Positions 27,492-36,308 are shown, numbered from the stretch's first letter. The stretch: 64,000 nt of DNA from Prevotella melaninogenica (GCF_018128065.1 NZ_CP072360.1:183501-247500), one strand, 5' to 3'. The notes: a model not told the origin generated them from the letters alone. Numbers and translations are program-made.

Positions 27492-28591
27492 TTAAGGTTT
27501 TGGACGGTATTTAAGCCAACAATAGATGGGATAATGGTCGGAAGTAGTCACACTATTGTCGACCTTAGCCCCATAAGACTCAAATTCGTCGGAAGCAAAG
27601 ATATGGTCTATACGGAAGTACATTCCACTTTTATGATAGCTTATCCCTGGACCGTTTCCACTCTCAATATAACAGTCGTTCAACTCCTTTGACATGACTC
27701 TATGCGTATAACTCAATGGATTATCATTGAAGTCTCCACAGAGAATAACGGGCACATTCTTATCAAGATATTTCTTGACATAACGTACAACCACCTCCAC
27801 TTGTGGTGCTCGTCGCACTGAAACATCGCCTAACTTTCTAAGCAAATGGACTGATTGACGCTTAGCTTCACCCGTCTTCATCTCACCTTTTACAAGCGTC
27901 TTAAACTCTTCTTTGTCGCCAGAAGACAAGCCATTACTCTCAAAATGATTATTCACTACGAGAGTCTTATTCCCTTTAATATCAAGCATATAAGCTACAC
28001 TCTGATTACTACTTGAGCCGTATGGAATTGAGTCTTGCCAAAGAACAGGATACTTACTCAATAGCACCATGTAATCAGCTCCAGGCTTCTTTTTATCATC
28101 AACTTGAAATATGGGTAGTGTTCCTTCAATGTTGAGTAAATATGGTCTTTGTTATCCAACGTTGCTTGTGCCTCTTGTAAACAGACTATATCTGCCTTAC
28201 TCTTAACGATATAATCCACGATTGGATTCTTCTTAGCATCAGGCTCACTCCACGAAGAGAACATAAAGACATTATAAGACAACACTTTAATAGTCCCGTG
28301 TGGCTTATCTTTAGGAAAATTGAAGGGTGAATACGTACGGATAGGACCATAACAGAGCAGAAAACCCAATAATGACAACCAGATTGTACGCAGTCGGAGA
28401 AAGCACCAAACAACAAGGAATAGCACATTAAACGCAAGGAGTATCGGGAAGCCTAACCCTAAGTTAGCCAACATAGGATAATCAACAGGATTAAACCTAC
28501 CTATATTTCCGACAAACAACATCAGCAGAATCACTATGATATTGCCTATCAAAAACACCCTATATGTAAGTTTCTTGAATTTGCTTAACAT
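27492..28591 (-). pseudogene. Endonuclease/exonuclease/phosphatase-family protein, frameshifted
   Basis: Two overlapping frames make one protein. The 5' part (start MLSKFKKLTYRVFLIGNIIV at 28591) has three or so membrane helices, then KVLSYNVFMFSSW and DIVCLQEAQATLD, the metal-binding Glu motif of the EEP fold. At about 28085-28090 the frame shifts and the 3' part continues with MVLLSKYPVLWQDS, VNNHFESN, VPVILCGDFNDNPLSYTHR and TTSDHYPIYCWL, the catalytic GDFN and SDHYP motifs. One base is missing near TTTCAAGTTGATG: adding an A or G after AA restores FKVDDKKKPGADYMVLLSKYP. The intact protein would be about 365 residues and membrane-anchored. Real inactivation or a sequence error. Confidence 0.85.
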
Positions 28592-28795
28592 CTTAATTCC
28601 AAATACCCAGGTACTCCCTACCTCTGTTATCTTACGATTTACAAATAAAATCAATAGTTACCAAGTGGTCATTATCGTAAGCTGATAAATATCAAAACTG
28701 ATAATCAGATATCAACTCACGTTTTAATGAGTTGCTGATTGATAACTTATCCGTTATGAATCAACAACTCATTAATTTGTCAACTGAGTAGCAGC

Positions 28796-29752
28796 TTAAC
28801 TCTTACTACTATCAAAGAGCTTCTGTTTCTCGTCCTTTGTCAAACTATCATAACCACTCTTACGAATCTTATCAAGGATGCGGTCTACCTCTTCTTGCTG
28901 CTGTCTCTTACGAGCGTTATAGTCCCAATCGCTCTTATTATCAGCAGTATTGCGCTGAGAAGTATTCGTCCATGAATCACGACTACCATTCGTTGCGTTA
29001 CGAGCATCATGCCCTCCGCGCTGTTCCCACGAACTCTTCATACGATCAAAGAACTGATGCCCCTTATTCATACCAAAGTCACCATAGCCAGAATACGGAT
29101 GCTTCTTCCAATAACGGATAAGAATGAAACCAAAGAGCATACCGCCTAAGTGTGCCAAATGCGCCACTCCGTCATTGCTTGTGCCTATCGCAGAGAACAA
29201 TTCTACCACAATTGAGCCCATAACAATCCACTTAGCTTTTATCGGAATAGGGATAGGAATGATGAACATACGCTCTTCAGGAAAGAGCATTCCAAAAGCA
29301 AGTAGTACGCCATAGATGGCTCCAGAGGCACCAACAGTGTTCATCATATTCAGATAAACATTCATAGGAAGAACTGTAGTACCAATTCTCACGGAATCGA
29401 AATGAGCCAATCCCTCTACGAGATACGTACCATATTGAGCCAACTCTTGACAGAGTCCAGCGCCAACACCACATACAATGTAATAAAAAAGGAACTTCTT
29501 AGGACCCCACACATTCTCAACAACCATACCAAACATCCATAGCATAAACATGTTCATCAAGATATGTGTAAATCCACCATGCATGAACATATAAGTGAAA
29601 AACTGCCATATATGGAAGTCTGAGGCTAAGAAGAAATGTAAACCAAGAATATCATTTAAATCAATATTCACTCCTTTAAAAACATACGTGGCTACGAACA
29701 CCAGAATATTGATAATAAGAAGATTCTTTGTTACAACAGGTATATTTCGCAT
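28796..29752 (-). CDS. Rhomboid-family intramembrane serine protease
   Basis: 318 residues. Six or so membrane helices in 1-215, the catalytic Ser in GASGAIYG (Ser143) and the catalytic His in HLAHLGGMLFG (His201), plus the family's FTYMFMHGGFTHILMNMFMLWMFG segment. Rhomboids cleave membrane helices. A cytoplasmic C-terminal tail of about 100 residues, rich in Asn, Ser, Arg and Gln (GGHDARNATNGSRDSW), ends in EEVDRILDKIRKSGYDSLTKDEKQKLFD, a conserved short helical tail (DUF6576-like) of Bacteroidota rhomboids. It is upstream of the frameshifted EEP gene on the same strand. Confidence 0.92.
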   Translation of the reverse strand: MRNIPVVTKNLLIINILVFVATYVFKGVNIDLNDILGLHFFLASDFHIWQFFTYMFMHGGFTHILMNMFMLWMFGMVVENVWGPKKFLFYYIVCGVGAGLCQELAQYGTYLVEGLAHFDSVRIGTTVLPMNVYLNMMNTVGASGAIYGVLLAFGMLFPEERMFIIPIPIPIKAKWIVMGSIVVELFSAIGTSNDGVAHLAHLGGMLFGFILIRYWKKHPYSGYGDFGMNKGHQFFDRMKSSWEQRGGHDARNATNGSRDSWTNTSQRNTADNKSDWDYNARKRQQQEEVDRILDKIRKSGYDSLTKDEKQKLFDSSKS

Positions 29753-29884
29753 TTACTTTATATCTAAATCTTTACAATATATCATTTAAACACTGCAAAA
29801 ATACGAAATTCTATCGTTATTAAGCAGAAAACAAGCGAGATAAAGACTTTTTTTGAAAAATTCTACACTTTTCCCAGTAATTTA

Positions 29885-29915
29885 TTTGTTTTATAAAAGG
29901 AAACAACTATATTTG
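29885..29915 (+). promoter_or_regulatory. Promoter for the HU gene
   Basis: TTTG (29885-29888), 19-base spacer, TATATTTG (29908-29915), a near-perfect Bacteroidota promoter; ATG at 29969. Confidence 0.75.
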
Positions 29916-29968
29916 CAACACAATCTTGTATATCACTCATAAAATTAATCAATAAATAAATCAAAATT

Positions 29969-30244
29969 ATGAACAAAACAGAATTGATCGAGAAGATTGC
30001 AGCTAATGCAGAGGTAAGTAAGGCTGCTGCTAAGAAAGCTTTAGATGCTACTACAGAGGCTATAAAGGAAGCACTTGTTGCTGGTGATAAGGTACAGTTA
30101 GTTGGTTTTGGTACTTTCTCTACAACTGAGCGTCCAGCTCACGAGGGTATTAACCCAAGATCAAAGGAGAAGATTAAGATTGCTGCTAAGAAGGTTGCTA
30201 AGTTCAAGGCTGGTGCTGAGTTGGCAGACGCAGTAAACAAATAA
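29969..30244 (+). CDS. HU family DNA-binding protein
   Basis: 91 residues, the standard HU length: MNKTELIEKIAANAEVSKAA at the N-terminal helices, GDKVQLVGFGTFSTTERPAHEGINPRS forming the beta arm, and KIAAKKVAKFKAGAELADAVNK at the end. It packages and bends DNA in the nucleoid. Strong promoter, strong terminator and the biased codon use point to high expression. Confidence 0.96.
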   Translation: MNKTELIEKIAANAEVSKAAAKKALDATTEAIKEALVAGDKVQLVGFGTFSTTERPAHEGINPRSKEKIKIAAKKVAKFKAGAELADAVNK

Positions 30245-30268
30245 TATGTAAAGATATTACATAATATT

Positions 30269-30297
30269 AAGGCAAGCCATAGGCTTGCCTTTTTTGT
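30269..30297 (+). terminator. Terminator of the HU gene
   Basis: AAGGCAAGCC pairs with GGCTTGCCTT around ATA, then TTTTTTG. A second partial GGCTTGCCTT follows at 30304. Confidence 0.9.
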
Positions 30298-30544
30298 TTT
30301 ATAGGCTTGCCTTCTTGTTTTATGAAAGTCTAAAGAACATTTTACCATAGCTTAAAAAGTCCTTCCGTTAATAGCATAGATTGGAAAAAGATAAAGACTT
30401 ATCTACTCGTATGGTATAATTATCCCAATTTAGATGGTCTTACAAGCGGACATAAACTATAGGATAAAATGCAAATTGATACTATGTCTATTCGTCTTCC
30501 ATAAACATCCCATCCCTACATCTTTGATTTTTGTAAACTATTTT

Positions 30545-30780
30545 CACTCAACTCAAAAACAATACATGCTCTTTTGGCTTCTAAAAGACGCCTAATTGAC
30601 TTGCAAAAGACGCCCTTTAAGACCCTTACTAACGCCCTTTTGAAGTCCAATTAAGCACCTTTTCTCACACCACTTTATAACCAACTGATTTCCTGATGGT
30701 TACAAACCTGCTTTTTATACGTATTTATATCCTTATTTATAGATGTTTTATCCGAATTTATGTAACGATTTTTCAAATAC
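30545..30780. repeat. ~235-bp dispersed repeat, copy A
   Basis: Matches 36077-36308 over its length by eye, e.g. AATACATGCTCTTTTGGCTT against AATACATGCTCTTTTAGCTT, and CTTACTAACGCCCTTTTGAA in both. It contains short internal repeats of AAAAGACGCC type. No open frame is conserved between the copies. The rest of the 674-base gap after HU (30298-30544) shows nothing recognisable. Confidence 0.8.
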
Positions 30781-30808
30781 TTATCTACCTCTTCGAAGAG
30801 TTAAAAAG

Positions 30809-30861
30809 GGAAAAGGTCTTCCTGGTCAGAAACATGATAATTGAATAGAAAGACCTTTTCC
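30809..30861 (-). terminator. Terminator of the outer-membrane barrel gene
   Basis: GGAAAAGGTCTT and AAGACCTTTTCC form a perfect 12-bp stem with a 29-base loop; on the minus strand CCCTTTTTAAC follows. Confidence 0.7.
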
Positions 30862-30918
30862 AATAACGAGTTAGATTGTATTTTCAATACCCTAAGGGTA
30901 CACCCCTGCAGCTATCCA

Positions 30919-32982
30919 CTATAAAATACTCGTCTGTTTATTCCCCTCATGCTGTACTTTCTTGTCTATTTCTTTATAGCTTTTACCCTTTGACAACTTC
31001 CAACTGAACCTAAGGGTTATCATGTTACCCAAGTCTCTACTACGATAAATATACTCTTTATGGAGGTTTTCATTCAGTACTTTACCACGCTGTATAGCGG
31101 GATGCTGCTGGAAAGGATGCTGCATAAAGAGTGACAGACTACACGTTTTCCACCTGTAACTAACGCCCAAATAGATTGCTGGACCATTCCTTCCCTCATG
31201 CTCGCCTTCAACAAATTTCCAACCATTATCGGCATATCCCGTGAGTGTCCAACGTCCAAGATAAGCCTGAACATTACCACCATAGTTGTAACTTGTAAGA
31301 TGATGACGATACAGACTACTGATGTTAAAGAAACGATTGATACCTCCGAAAAGTGTTACAGACAGACGCTCTGGCACTACATCATACCTCACATAATTCT
31401 GTACAACAAACATCATGATATTACCAATGTTCTGTTGTGAATAAAGAAACTCATCTGTTGCCGTACGTTCATACACACTCATATTGCTCCCAAGGTCACG
31501 TCGATACTCCATATTCATCCCACAGCTCACACGTTTACCATTATAACTTATATCTATAATATTCTTAATGACTCTTGAAGGTTGCAAATTAGGGTTTCCA
31601 ACCTTCCATTCACGGCTATTTTCTCTGATTCTTGCATCGCTCACCATAGCGTATGAAGACACACTACGATAGGTTTCAAAGGTATAACGTGCATTTAATC
31701 CTGTCAAAATATCGTAATTCAACGTGAGTTTTGGACGGAAAGTCCAGTAGTTAAAGCTATAGTTTTCCTGCGAATAGGTCTTATTAGCAACCCCAATACC
31801 TGCCGAATAGCCTATTCGTTTCCACCGTCCTTTCACCTCAGAGAATAGATAAAGTTCTCCTCTCCGCATCTTGTTAAGAGCAGATACATCACCAGTATAT
31901 TCATTATTTGTAAACGACACCGAGTGTTCTAAACCTGCAGAAAGGGTGAAAGGCTTGAGTTTATTCTCATAAATAGCTTCACTCTCCAGCGACCAAGTAC
32001 GCCCATCAACATCATAGGCATAAGTTCTCCCTTCTCCATTATATCCCCGCTTGTCCGTGTAAATACCCGAACCAAAGACATTTGCCGTGATACTTTGATG
32101 CTTACCAAGCTGATGAAAAAAATAAAGATCAAGAGTTGGAGAGAAATCACTTGACACATTAATCGTCCGATAAGTCTGCTCTACTGTTCCATCCCGATAC
32201 ACAAAATCAGCATAATTACCGGGCGTATTGCCTCCTCCCACTGACAGATTTGCTTGGAAAACATACGTAGCCGAGTCGGCAAGACTATACTTTATCTCAA
32301 ACTGATTACCAAAACGACGACTCCTGCCATCGGTCTGATTGCGTGAAACCAGATAATGACTACCGTTGTTCAAGGTATAGTCAGCCACTTCTGAAGACCG
32401 AAAACCATGCTGATCTTTATAAAGGGAAGTAAAGGTTAAAGCCAGTTCCGAATTCTTATGATTGTACTTTGCATAGAGCGTATTACCGCCGTTCACAGCC
32501 GTAACAGAGTTCGATAAATCTGCTCCAAGCACGTAGCCAGTGGTGCTACGCTTCGTCCGAATATCAATAACATAGCCTATTCCGTCACCATATCTAACTC
32601 CCGGATTATCGATGAAATCGATGTTTTTCACAAGTTTTGGGTCCAGTGAAAGCAGGTCTTCTTTGCTTGCCAAAGTTCCGTTCAGCCTAAGTTGAACACT
32701 TCCATTGTTCATCAAGGGCGTGATGGTACGCATCACCTCGTCTACTCTGATACGTGGAAGAGACAACTTTCCAAGCAGACTATAACCGTCCGTTGCCGCT
32801 TCTCGCTGTGCATCAGACGGTATAATCAGCAGACCATCTATCTTTTTCGTCACTCGTGCAGCCTCAACTGTCACCTCTTTCATCTCTACATTCTTTGCTG
32901 TCTTATCGCTTTCTTTCTCGTTCTGTGCATCAACTGACAGTGTAAGAAAGCATAACAGCAGCAGCCATAAACCTTTTCTCAT
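30919..32982 (-). CDS. TonB-receptor-like outer-membrane barrel protein
   Basis: 687 residues. Signal peptide MRKGLWLLLLCFLTLSVDAQ. Residues 35-150 look like a plug domain: MKEVTVEAARVTKKIDGLLIIPSD, LSLPRIRVDEVMRTITPL, VQLRLNGTLASKEDLLSLDP, IDFIDNPGVRYGDGIGYVIDI. The rest is a many-stranded beta barrel rich in Tyr and Arg. The usual C-terminal aromatic end is missing, replaced by a basic tail (SYKEIDKKVQHEGNKQTSIL). The N-terminal carboxypeptidase-like domain of larger SusC proteins is absent. Ligand unknown. A ToxR-like regulator lies directly upstream, with separate promoters. Confidence 0.85.
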   Translation of the reverse strand: MRKGLWLLLLCFLTLSVDAQNEKESDKTAKNVEMKEVTVEAARVTKKIDGLLIIPSDAQREAATDGYSLLGKLSLPRIRVDEVMRTITPLMNNGSVQLRLNGTLASKEDLLSLDPKLVKNIDFIDNPGVRYGDGIGYVIDIRTKRSTTGYVLGADLSNSVTAVNGGNTLYAKYNHKNSELALTFTSLYKDQHGFRSSEVADYTLNNGSHYLVSRNQTDGRSRRFGNQFEIKYSLADSATYVFQANLSVGGGNTPGNYADFVYRDGTVEQTYRTINVSSDFSPTLDLYFFHQLGKHQSITANVFGSGIYTDKRGYNGEGRTYAYDVDGRTWSLESEAIYENKLKPFTLSAGLEHSVSFTNNEYTGDVSALNKMRRGELYLFSEVKGRWKRIGYSAGIGVANKTYSQENYSFNYWTFRPKLTLNYDILTGLNARYTFETYRSVSSYAMVSDARIRENSREWKVGNPNLQPSRVIKNIIDISYNGKRVSCGMNMEYRRDLGSNMSVYERTATDEFLYSQQNIGNIMMFVVQNYVRYDVVPERLSVTLFGGINRFFNISSLYRHHLTSYNYGGNVQAYLGRWTLTGYADNGWKFVEGEHEGRNGPAIYLGVSYRWKTCSLSLFMQHPFQQHPAIQRGKVLNENLHKEYIYRSRDLGNMITLRFSWKLSKGKSYKEIDKKVQHEGNKQTSIL

Positions 32983-33000
32983 AATCTTTGTTTTTTGCTA

Positions 33001-33008
33001 CAAAGATA
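33001..33008 (-). promoter_or_regulatory. Promoter -7 box for the outer-membrane barrel gene
   Basis: TATCTTTG on the minus strand, 19 bases before the start. Confidence 0.6.
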
Positions 33009-33182
33009 GAATTCACCTACTATCAGGACAAAAATAGTTACTGACAATTAACTGACAATAGCTAATTGAGGTGTGATAAACAAGAAAAAGCACAACAAAA
33101 ATTACCCAATAGCCCCCTATTAGGCATAATATTCCTATAGAGAAAGGTTAAGATTTATATTTCAAAGGTACATTCTTCTCCT

Positions 33183-33947
33183 TTAAGAAAGACTGTCCAA
33201 TGCCTTCTTTGATGACGAATCAGAAGTAAGTCGATACCCATCACCCCTATCAGCTACAATCTTTAATCCGCAACGTTCACTGACAATAGGCTTTAGACGA
33301 CGGATAAGTGTGTAGAGGGTTTCGCTTGCATCGGGTTTCTTAGGCCAAAGTGTTTCGCAGATAACATCCTTTGACAGCTTATGATCAGCTGCATTTATAA
33401 ATAGCTCCATGAGCTGCTGTTGCATTGGAGTAAAGGCTATCTTTTCTCCATGCCAGTCATGGAAAATATGGTCAGAAGAGGCATATACCATCCTACCTAA
33501 AACGAAACGACCAGCACGATAACGACGAAAATACACAATAGATGCAGCCATCCAAACCAATGATAACAATAGGAATGAAAGCGGTAGACGCTGATCGGAT
33601 AATCCCCATACCGTAGCAAAGGAACAATCGGCATAACTTTGGAACATAAGTGTATGGCTACCAGACTGCCACTTCATCCGTCTACTGCGCAGCGAATGAC
33701 TGTCTTCTCCCAAAGCGTATGACACAAACGAACGGTTTTTAAGGTCGGCTATCTGTAAATGCTGCCGATAACTTTGTATTGTATCGGGCGTAATCCACGC
33801 CTCACGTTTCCCAGCAAGTGTCTTTGATAAAGCCTGATCCATATCTTGTACAATAGCTGTTTCCGCACAGTGGTAGCTGTCAACACTTGCCCATACTGCC
33901 GAGCAGACGAGTAACAAAAATATGATAACTGACGATATAGGTTTCAT
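33183..33947 (-). CDS. ToxR-like membrane-bound winged-helix regulator
   Basis: 254 residues. N-terminal hydrophobic helix (MKPISSVIIFLLLVCSAVWA), a short extracytoplasmic domain of about 100 residues, a second helix (LPLSFLLLSLVWMAASIVYF, about 123-142), then a C-terminal OmpR/PhoB-type winged helix (about 160-245): FTPMQQQLMELFINAADHKLSKDVICETLW, LYTLIRRLKPIVSE and IVADRGDGYRLT. This puts DNA binding in the cytoplasm and sensing outside, a one-component design like ToxR but with the domain order reversed. The adjacent outer-membrane receptor gene is the obvious candidate target. No partner kinase is present. Confidence 0.85.
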   Translation of the reverse strand: MKPISSVIIFLLLVCSAVWASVDSYHCAETAIVQDMDQALSKTLAGKREAWITPDTIQSYRQHLQIADLKNRSFVSYALGEDSHSLRSRRMKWQSGSHTLMFQSYADCSFATVWGLSDQRLPLSFLLLSLVWMAASIVYFRRYRAGRFVLGRMVYASSDHIFHDWHGEKIAFTPMQQQLMELFINAADHKLSKDVICETLWPKKPDASETLYTLIRRLKPIVSERCGLKIVADRGDGYRLTSDSSSKKALDSLS

Positions 33948-33996
33948 AGACTTGTATAAAACAAAGTGATAGAATGTTCCAAACTATAGTATGTTA

Positions 33997-34004
33997 CAAA
34001 GATA
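33997..34004 (-). promoter_or_regulatory. Promoter -7 box for the ToxR-like gene
   Basis: TATCTTTG on the minus strand, 50 bases before the start. Confidence 0.55.
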
Positions 34005-34141
34005 GTATTTTCTCTCATGAACACCAAAAAGAATGGAAGAAATATCATATAAAGTAAGATTAAACCGAGTGTTATTTGCTGTACAATGACGGTAGATGCG
34101 TAAAATTATACAGCAAAATTTGTGCATTAGACTAAAAACAC

Positions 34142-34149
34142 TATCTTTG
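34142..34149 (+). promoter_or_regulatory. Promoter -7 box for tRNA-Gln
   Basis: TATCTTTG, 11 bases before the mature tRNA, so the primary transcript has almost no leader. Confidence 0.65.
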
Positions 34150-34159
34150 CACCCACAAT

Positions 34160-34230
34160 TGTCCTATGGTGTAATGGTAGCACTACAGTTTTTGGTTCTG
34201 TCAGTGGTGGTTCGAATCCGCCTGGGACAA
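34160..34230 (+). tRNA. tRNA-Gln (anticodon TTG)
   Basis: 71-base cloverleaf: acceptor TGTCCTA with TGGGACA, D arm GTGTAATGGTAGCAC, anticodon loop TTTTGGT giving TTG for CAA, T arm GGTGG-TTCGAAT-CCGCC, discriminator A, CCA not encoded. Confidence 0.94.
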
Positions 34231-34235
34231 CACAG

Positions 34236-34272
34236 AAAATCCGCGGATTCTTTATGATTCTGCGGATTTTTT
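34236..34272 (+). terminator. Terminator after tRNA-Gln
   Basis: AAAATCCGC pairs with GCGGATTTT and runs into TTTTTTG. Confidence 0.85.
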
Positions 34273-34303
34273 GATTTAAACTCATTCCTAAACTATTATA
34301 ATT

Positions 34304-34543
34304 ATGACATTTCAGTTACTTAAACTTCGTAAATCACTCCTGCTTGTTGCAGTCTTTCTGCTTGCTTCATTGAACACGATGGCAAACAATCGTGACTCAT
34401 TAGCACAGACTCCTCCTATGGGTTTTATGACTTGGAATAAATATAAGGAGGATATTAGCGAACAGCTTATCCGACAAATTGCCGACAAGATGGCCGCTGA
34501 TGGCTATGCAGAGGCAGGATATAAATACATCTTCATTGATGAT
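34304..34543 (+). pseudogene. Alpha-galactosidase (GH27) N-terminal fragment
   Basis: Signal peptide (KSLLLVAVFLLASLNTMANN) followed by the start of a GH27 barrel: LAQTPPMGFMTWNKYKEDIS, EQLIRQIADKMAADGYAEAG, YKYIFIDD. After the IDD that normally precedes Trp in this family, the frame enters the left end of an IS3 element and stops at 34585. The remaining ~300 residues of an alpha-galactosidase are not found on the far side of the element, so the rest has been deleted or moved. Melibiose/raffinose-type galactoside cleavage by this protein is therefore lost. Confidence 0.82.
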
Positions 34544-34593
34544 GTGTCTTATAGCAGATTTACTTCACATCATTTTAACATTTAAAATTCAAA

Positions 34594-35061
34594 ATGGGAA
34601 GTAAACATTCTAAACACAGAACATTCAGTGAGAACTTTATTCTCACTTTACTTCGTGAGTATTACTCATCCGAAGTGTCAATTAATTTCATCTGTCGTAA
34701 GTACGACATTAATAGTGCCAGCTTTTATCAATGGCAAAAAAAGTATGATTTAGATGAAAAAAAGCTATCTTTGTCGCATGATATTATTACTAAAGTAAAA
34801 GCTATGCGTAGTAAGAAAGCTATGGAGAAAGCCCCTCTAACGCGTGAGGAAGAGCTTGAAGAACAAGTATCCAATTTGAAGAAAGCTTTGGAGTATTCTG
34901 AACTTCGCAATCAAGGTTTGATGAAAGTCATAGAGATAAGCAGTAAGGAATACGGTGAAGATTTGCTAAAAAAGCTGGCGCCAGGCAGTAGACAGCCTTC
35001 GAGTCAGCAACCCTCGTTTATCAATTGGGCTGCTGAGTGGACTGTTTGGCAAGACTCGTGA
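34594..35061 (+). CDS. IS3-family transposase OrfA
   Basis: 155 residues. The N-terminal helix-turn-helix of the HTH_Tnp_1 type is clear (TFSENFILTLLREYYSSEVSINFICRKYDI, ASFYQWQKKY), followed by a leucine-zipper-like helix (EELEEQVSNLKKALEYSELRN). The last 35 residues (after LLKKLAPGSRQ) look like out-of-frame sequence: at the A6 run 34968-34973, one more A would give LLKKAGARQ and a stop, as in related elements, and would put orfB in the usual -1 register. As it stands, orfB is not reached by a simple -1 slip. Confidence 0.82.
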   Translation: MGSKHSKHRTFSENFILTLLREYYSSEVSINFICRKYDINSASFYQWQKKYDLDEKKLSLSHDIITKVKAMRSKKAMEKAPLTREEELEEQVSNLKKALEYSELRNQGLMKVIEISSKEYGEDLLKKLAPGSRQPSSQQPSFINWAAEWTVWQDS

Positions 35062-35074
35062 AGGCTATTACTCT

Positions 35075-35851
35075 GTGAGTAAGGAGAAGAGGGAGCACCG
35101 TAAACTTACTGAGAAAATTGTCGTACGTGCAGTAATGGATGTTCGTGCAGATGCTCCTCGAATAGGAGCACAGAAACTTTTGCACATGCTTATGGATATC
35201 TATCCAGGCTTAATGCTTGGGCGCGACAGGTTCTACCAGCTAATGCACAAGCATCACCTTATGCTGAAGCCATCCAGATGTCGCCACACCACGAACTCCA
35301 ATCACAACTATTTCAAGTATAAGAACACGGCAAAAGGAATGGTTCTTACACGTCCTGCACAACTCTGGGTAGCAGACATCACGTATATAGATACTGAGGA
35401 TGGTGTGGTCTATCTTCACCTCATAACCGATGCGTTCACTCATGAGATAATCGGATGGAAGCTTTCTGACAGTCTGCAGGCTGTCAATACGCTTGCTGCC
35501 CTAGACATGGCAATAGAACAGTCACAGGGTATGGATCTCTCGCTGATGACGCACCACTCTGATCGTGGGGTTCAATACTGCAGCAACGCCTACGTGGCAA
35601 GGCTGGAGAGTATACACTCAGGCATAAGCATGACTGAAGACTACAACCCTACAGATAATGCAATCGCCGAAAGAGTGAACGGAATAATAAAGCAAGAGTG
35701 GCTCTACCACATGAAACGACCGAAGAACCTCGATGATGCACGATGCACTATTGCTGGTATCATAGACTTCTACAACAATAAGAGACCCCATATGAGTAAC
35801 GGCATGCTTACGCCAAGACAAATGAGAGAAAGGCACTGCAATGTGGCATAA
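35075..35851 (+). CDS. IS3-family transposase OrfB (DDE integrase)
   Basis: 258 residues from the GTG at 35075, but the frame is open further upstream (RLSIGLLSGLFGKTREGYYSV), as expected for a product made by frameshifting from orfA. The rve-type core shows the DDE residues: Asp in QLWVADITYI, Asp in MTHHSDRGVQYCS and Glu in DNAIAERVNGIIKQEW, with the final FYNNKRPHMSNGMLTPRQ typical of IS3. The catalytic domain is complete. Confidence 0.92.
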   Translation: MSKEKREHRKLTEKIVVRAVMDVRADAPRIGAQKLLHMLMDIYPGLMLGRDRFYQLMHKHHLMLKPSRCRHTTNSNHNYFKYKNTAKGMVLTRPAQLWVADITYIDTEDGVVYLHLITDAFTHEIIGWKLSDSLQAVNTLAALDMAIEQSQGMDLSLMTHHSDRGVQYCSNAYVARLESIHSGISMTEDYNPTDNAIAERVNGIIKQEWLYHMKRPKNLDDARCTIAGIIDFYNNKRPHMSNGMLTPRQMRERHCNVA

Positions 35852-35877
35852 GGCTTTCTGTGCTTTTCATAGTATTA

Positions 35878-36028
35878 ATTTTTGTAAGTTGAAGGAAAAA
35901 TATTAACTTTGAACATGTGCTACACACGTTCGGACTTCATTGTCAAAGTTTATGATTATGTAAAGCGAATCAGTAAAGTTTCCATGGGGGAGGTAAAGCT
36001 GTTCAGGAAGCAAGTAAAAAATGTGTAA
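35878..36028 (+). other. Outward promoter and 37-codon frame at the IS right end
   Basis: A TAACTTTG box (35904-35911), with TTTTTG about 20 bases upstream, leads into ATG 35915 and a 37-residue frame (MCYTRSDFIVKVYDYVKRIS, then KVSMGEVKLFRKQVKNV) ending at 36028. The promoter points out of the element. The peptide is basic and unrecognised; it may be a remnant of a longer gene or part of the IS. Confidence 0.4.
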
Positions 36029-36076
36029 ACCAATTCAGTAACAATAACCAAAAAGTGTGAAGTAAATTTAGGCATA

Positions 36077-36308
36077 GTCACTTCAAAACCAATACATGCT
36101 CTTTTAGCTTCCAAAAGATGCCTAATTGACTTGTAAAAGATGCCCTTTAAGATCCTTACTAACGCCCTTTTGAAGTCCAACTAAGCACCTTTTCTTACAC
36201 GATTCCATAACCAACTGATTTTCTGTTAGTTGCGAACTTACTTTTTACACGTGTTTTTTACATTATTTTAAGAGTTTAGCACAACTTTATGTAATGATTT
36301 TTCAAAAC
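36077..36308. repeat. ~235-bp dispersed repeat, copy B
   Basis: Second copy of the sequence at 30545-30780, in the same orientation and starting exactly where the IS element appears to end. Beyond it (36309-36473) no gene is seen. Confidence 0.8.

Larger units (their letters stand above)
34546..36078 (+). mobile_element. IS3-family insertion sequence, approximate ends
   Basis: Two transposase frames, orfA and orfB, of IS3 type. ATTTACTTCACA (34558-34569) near the left end recurs inverted as TGTGAAGTAAAT (36056-36067), with weaker matching outward (GTCTTATAGC against GACTATGCC), so the ends are put near 34546 and 36078. The left end interrupts a GH27 gene. No target duplication could be checked, because the other half of that gene is absent. 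About 200 bases lie between orfB and the right end, longer than usual. Confidence 0.6.
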
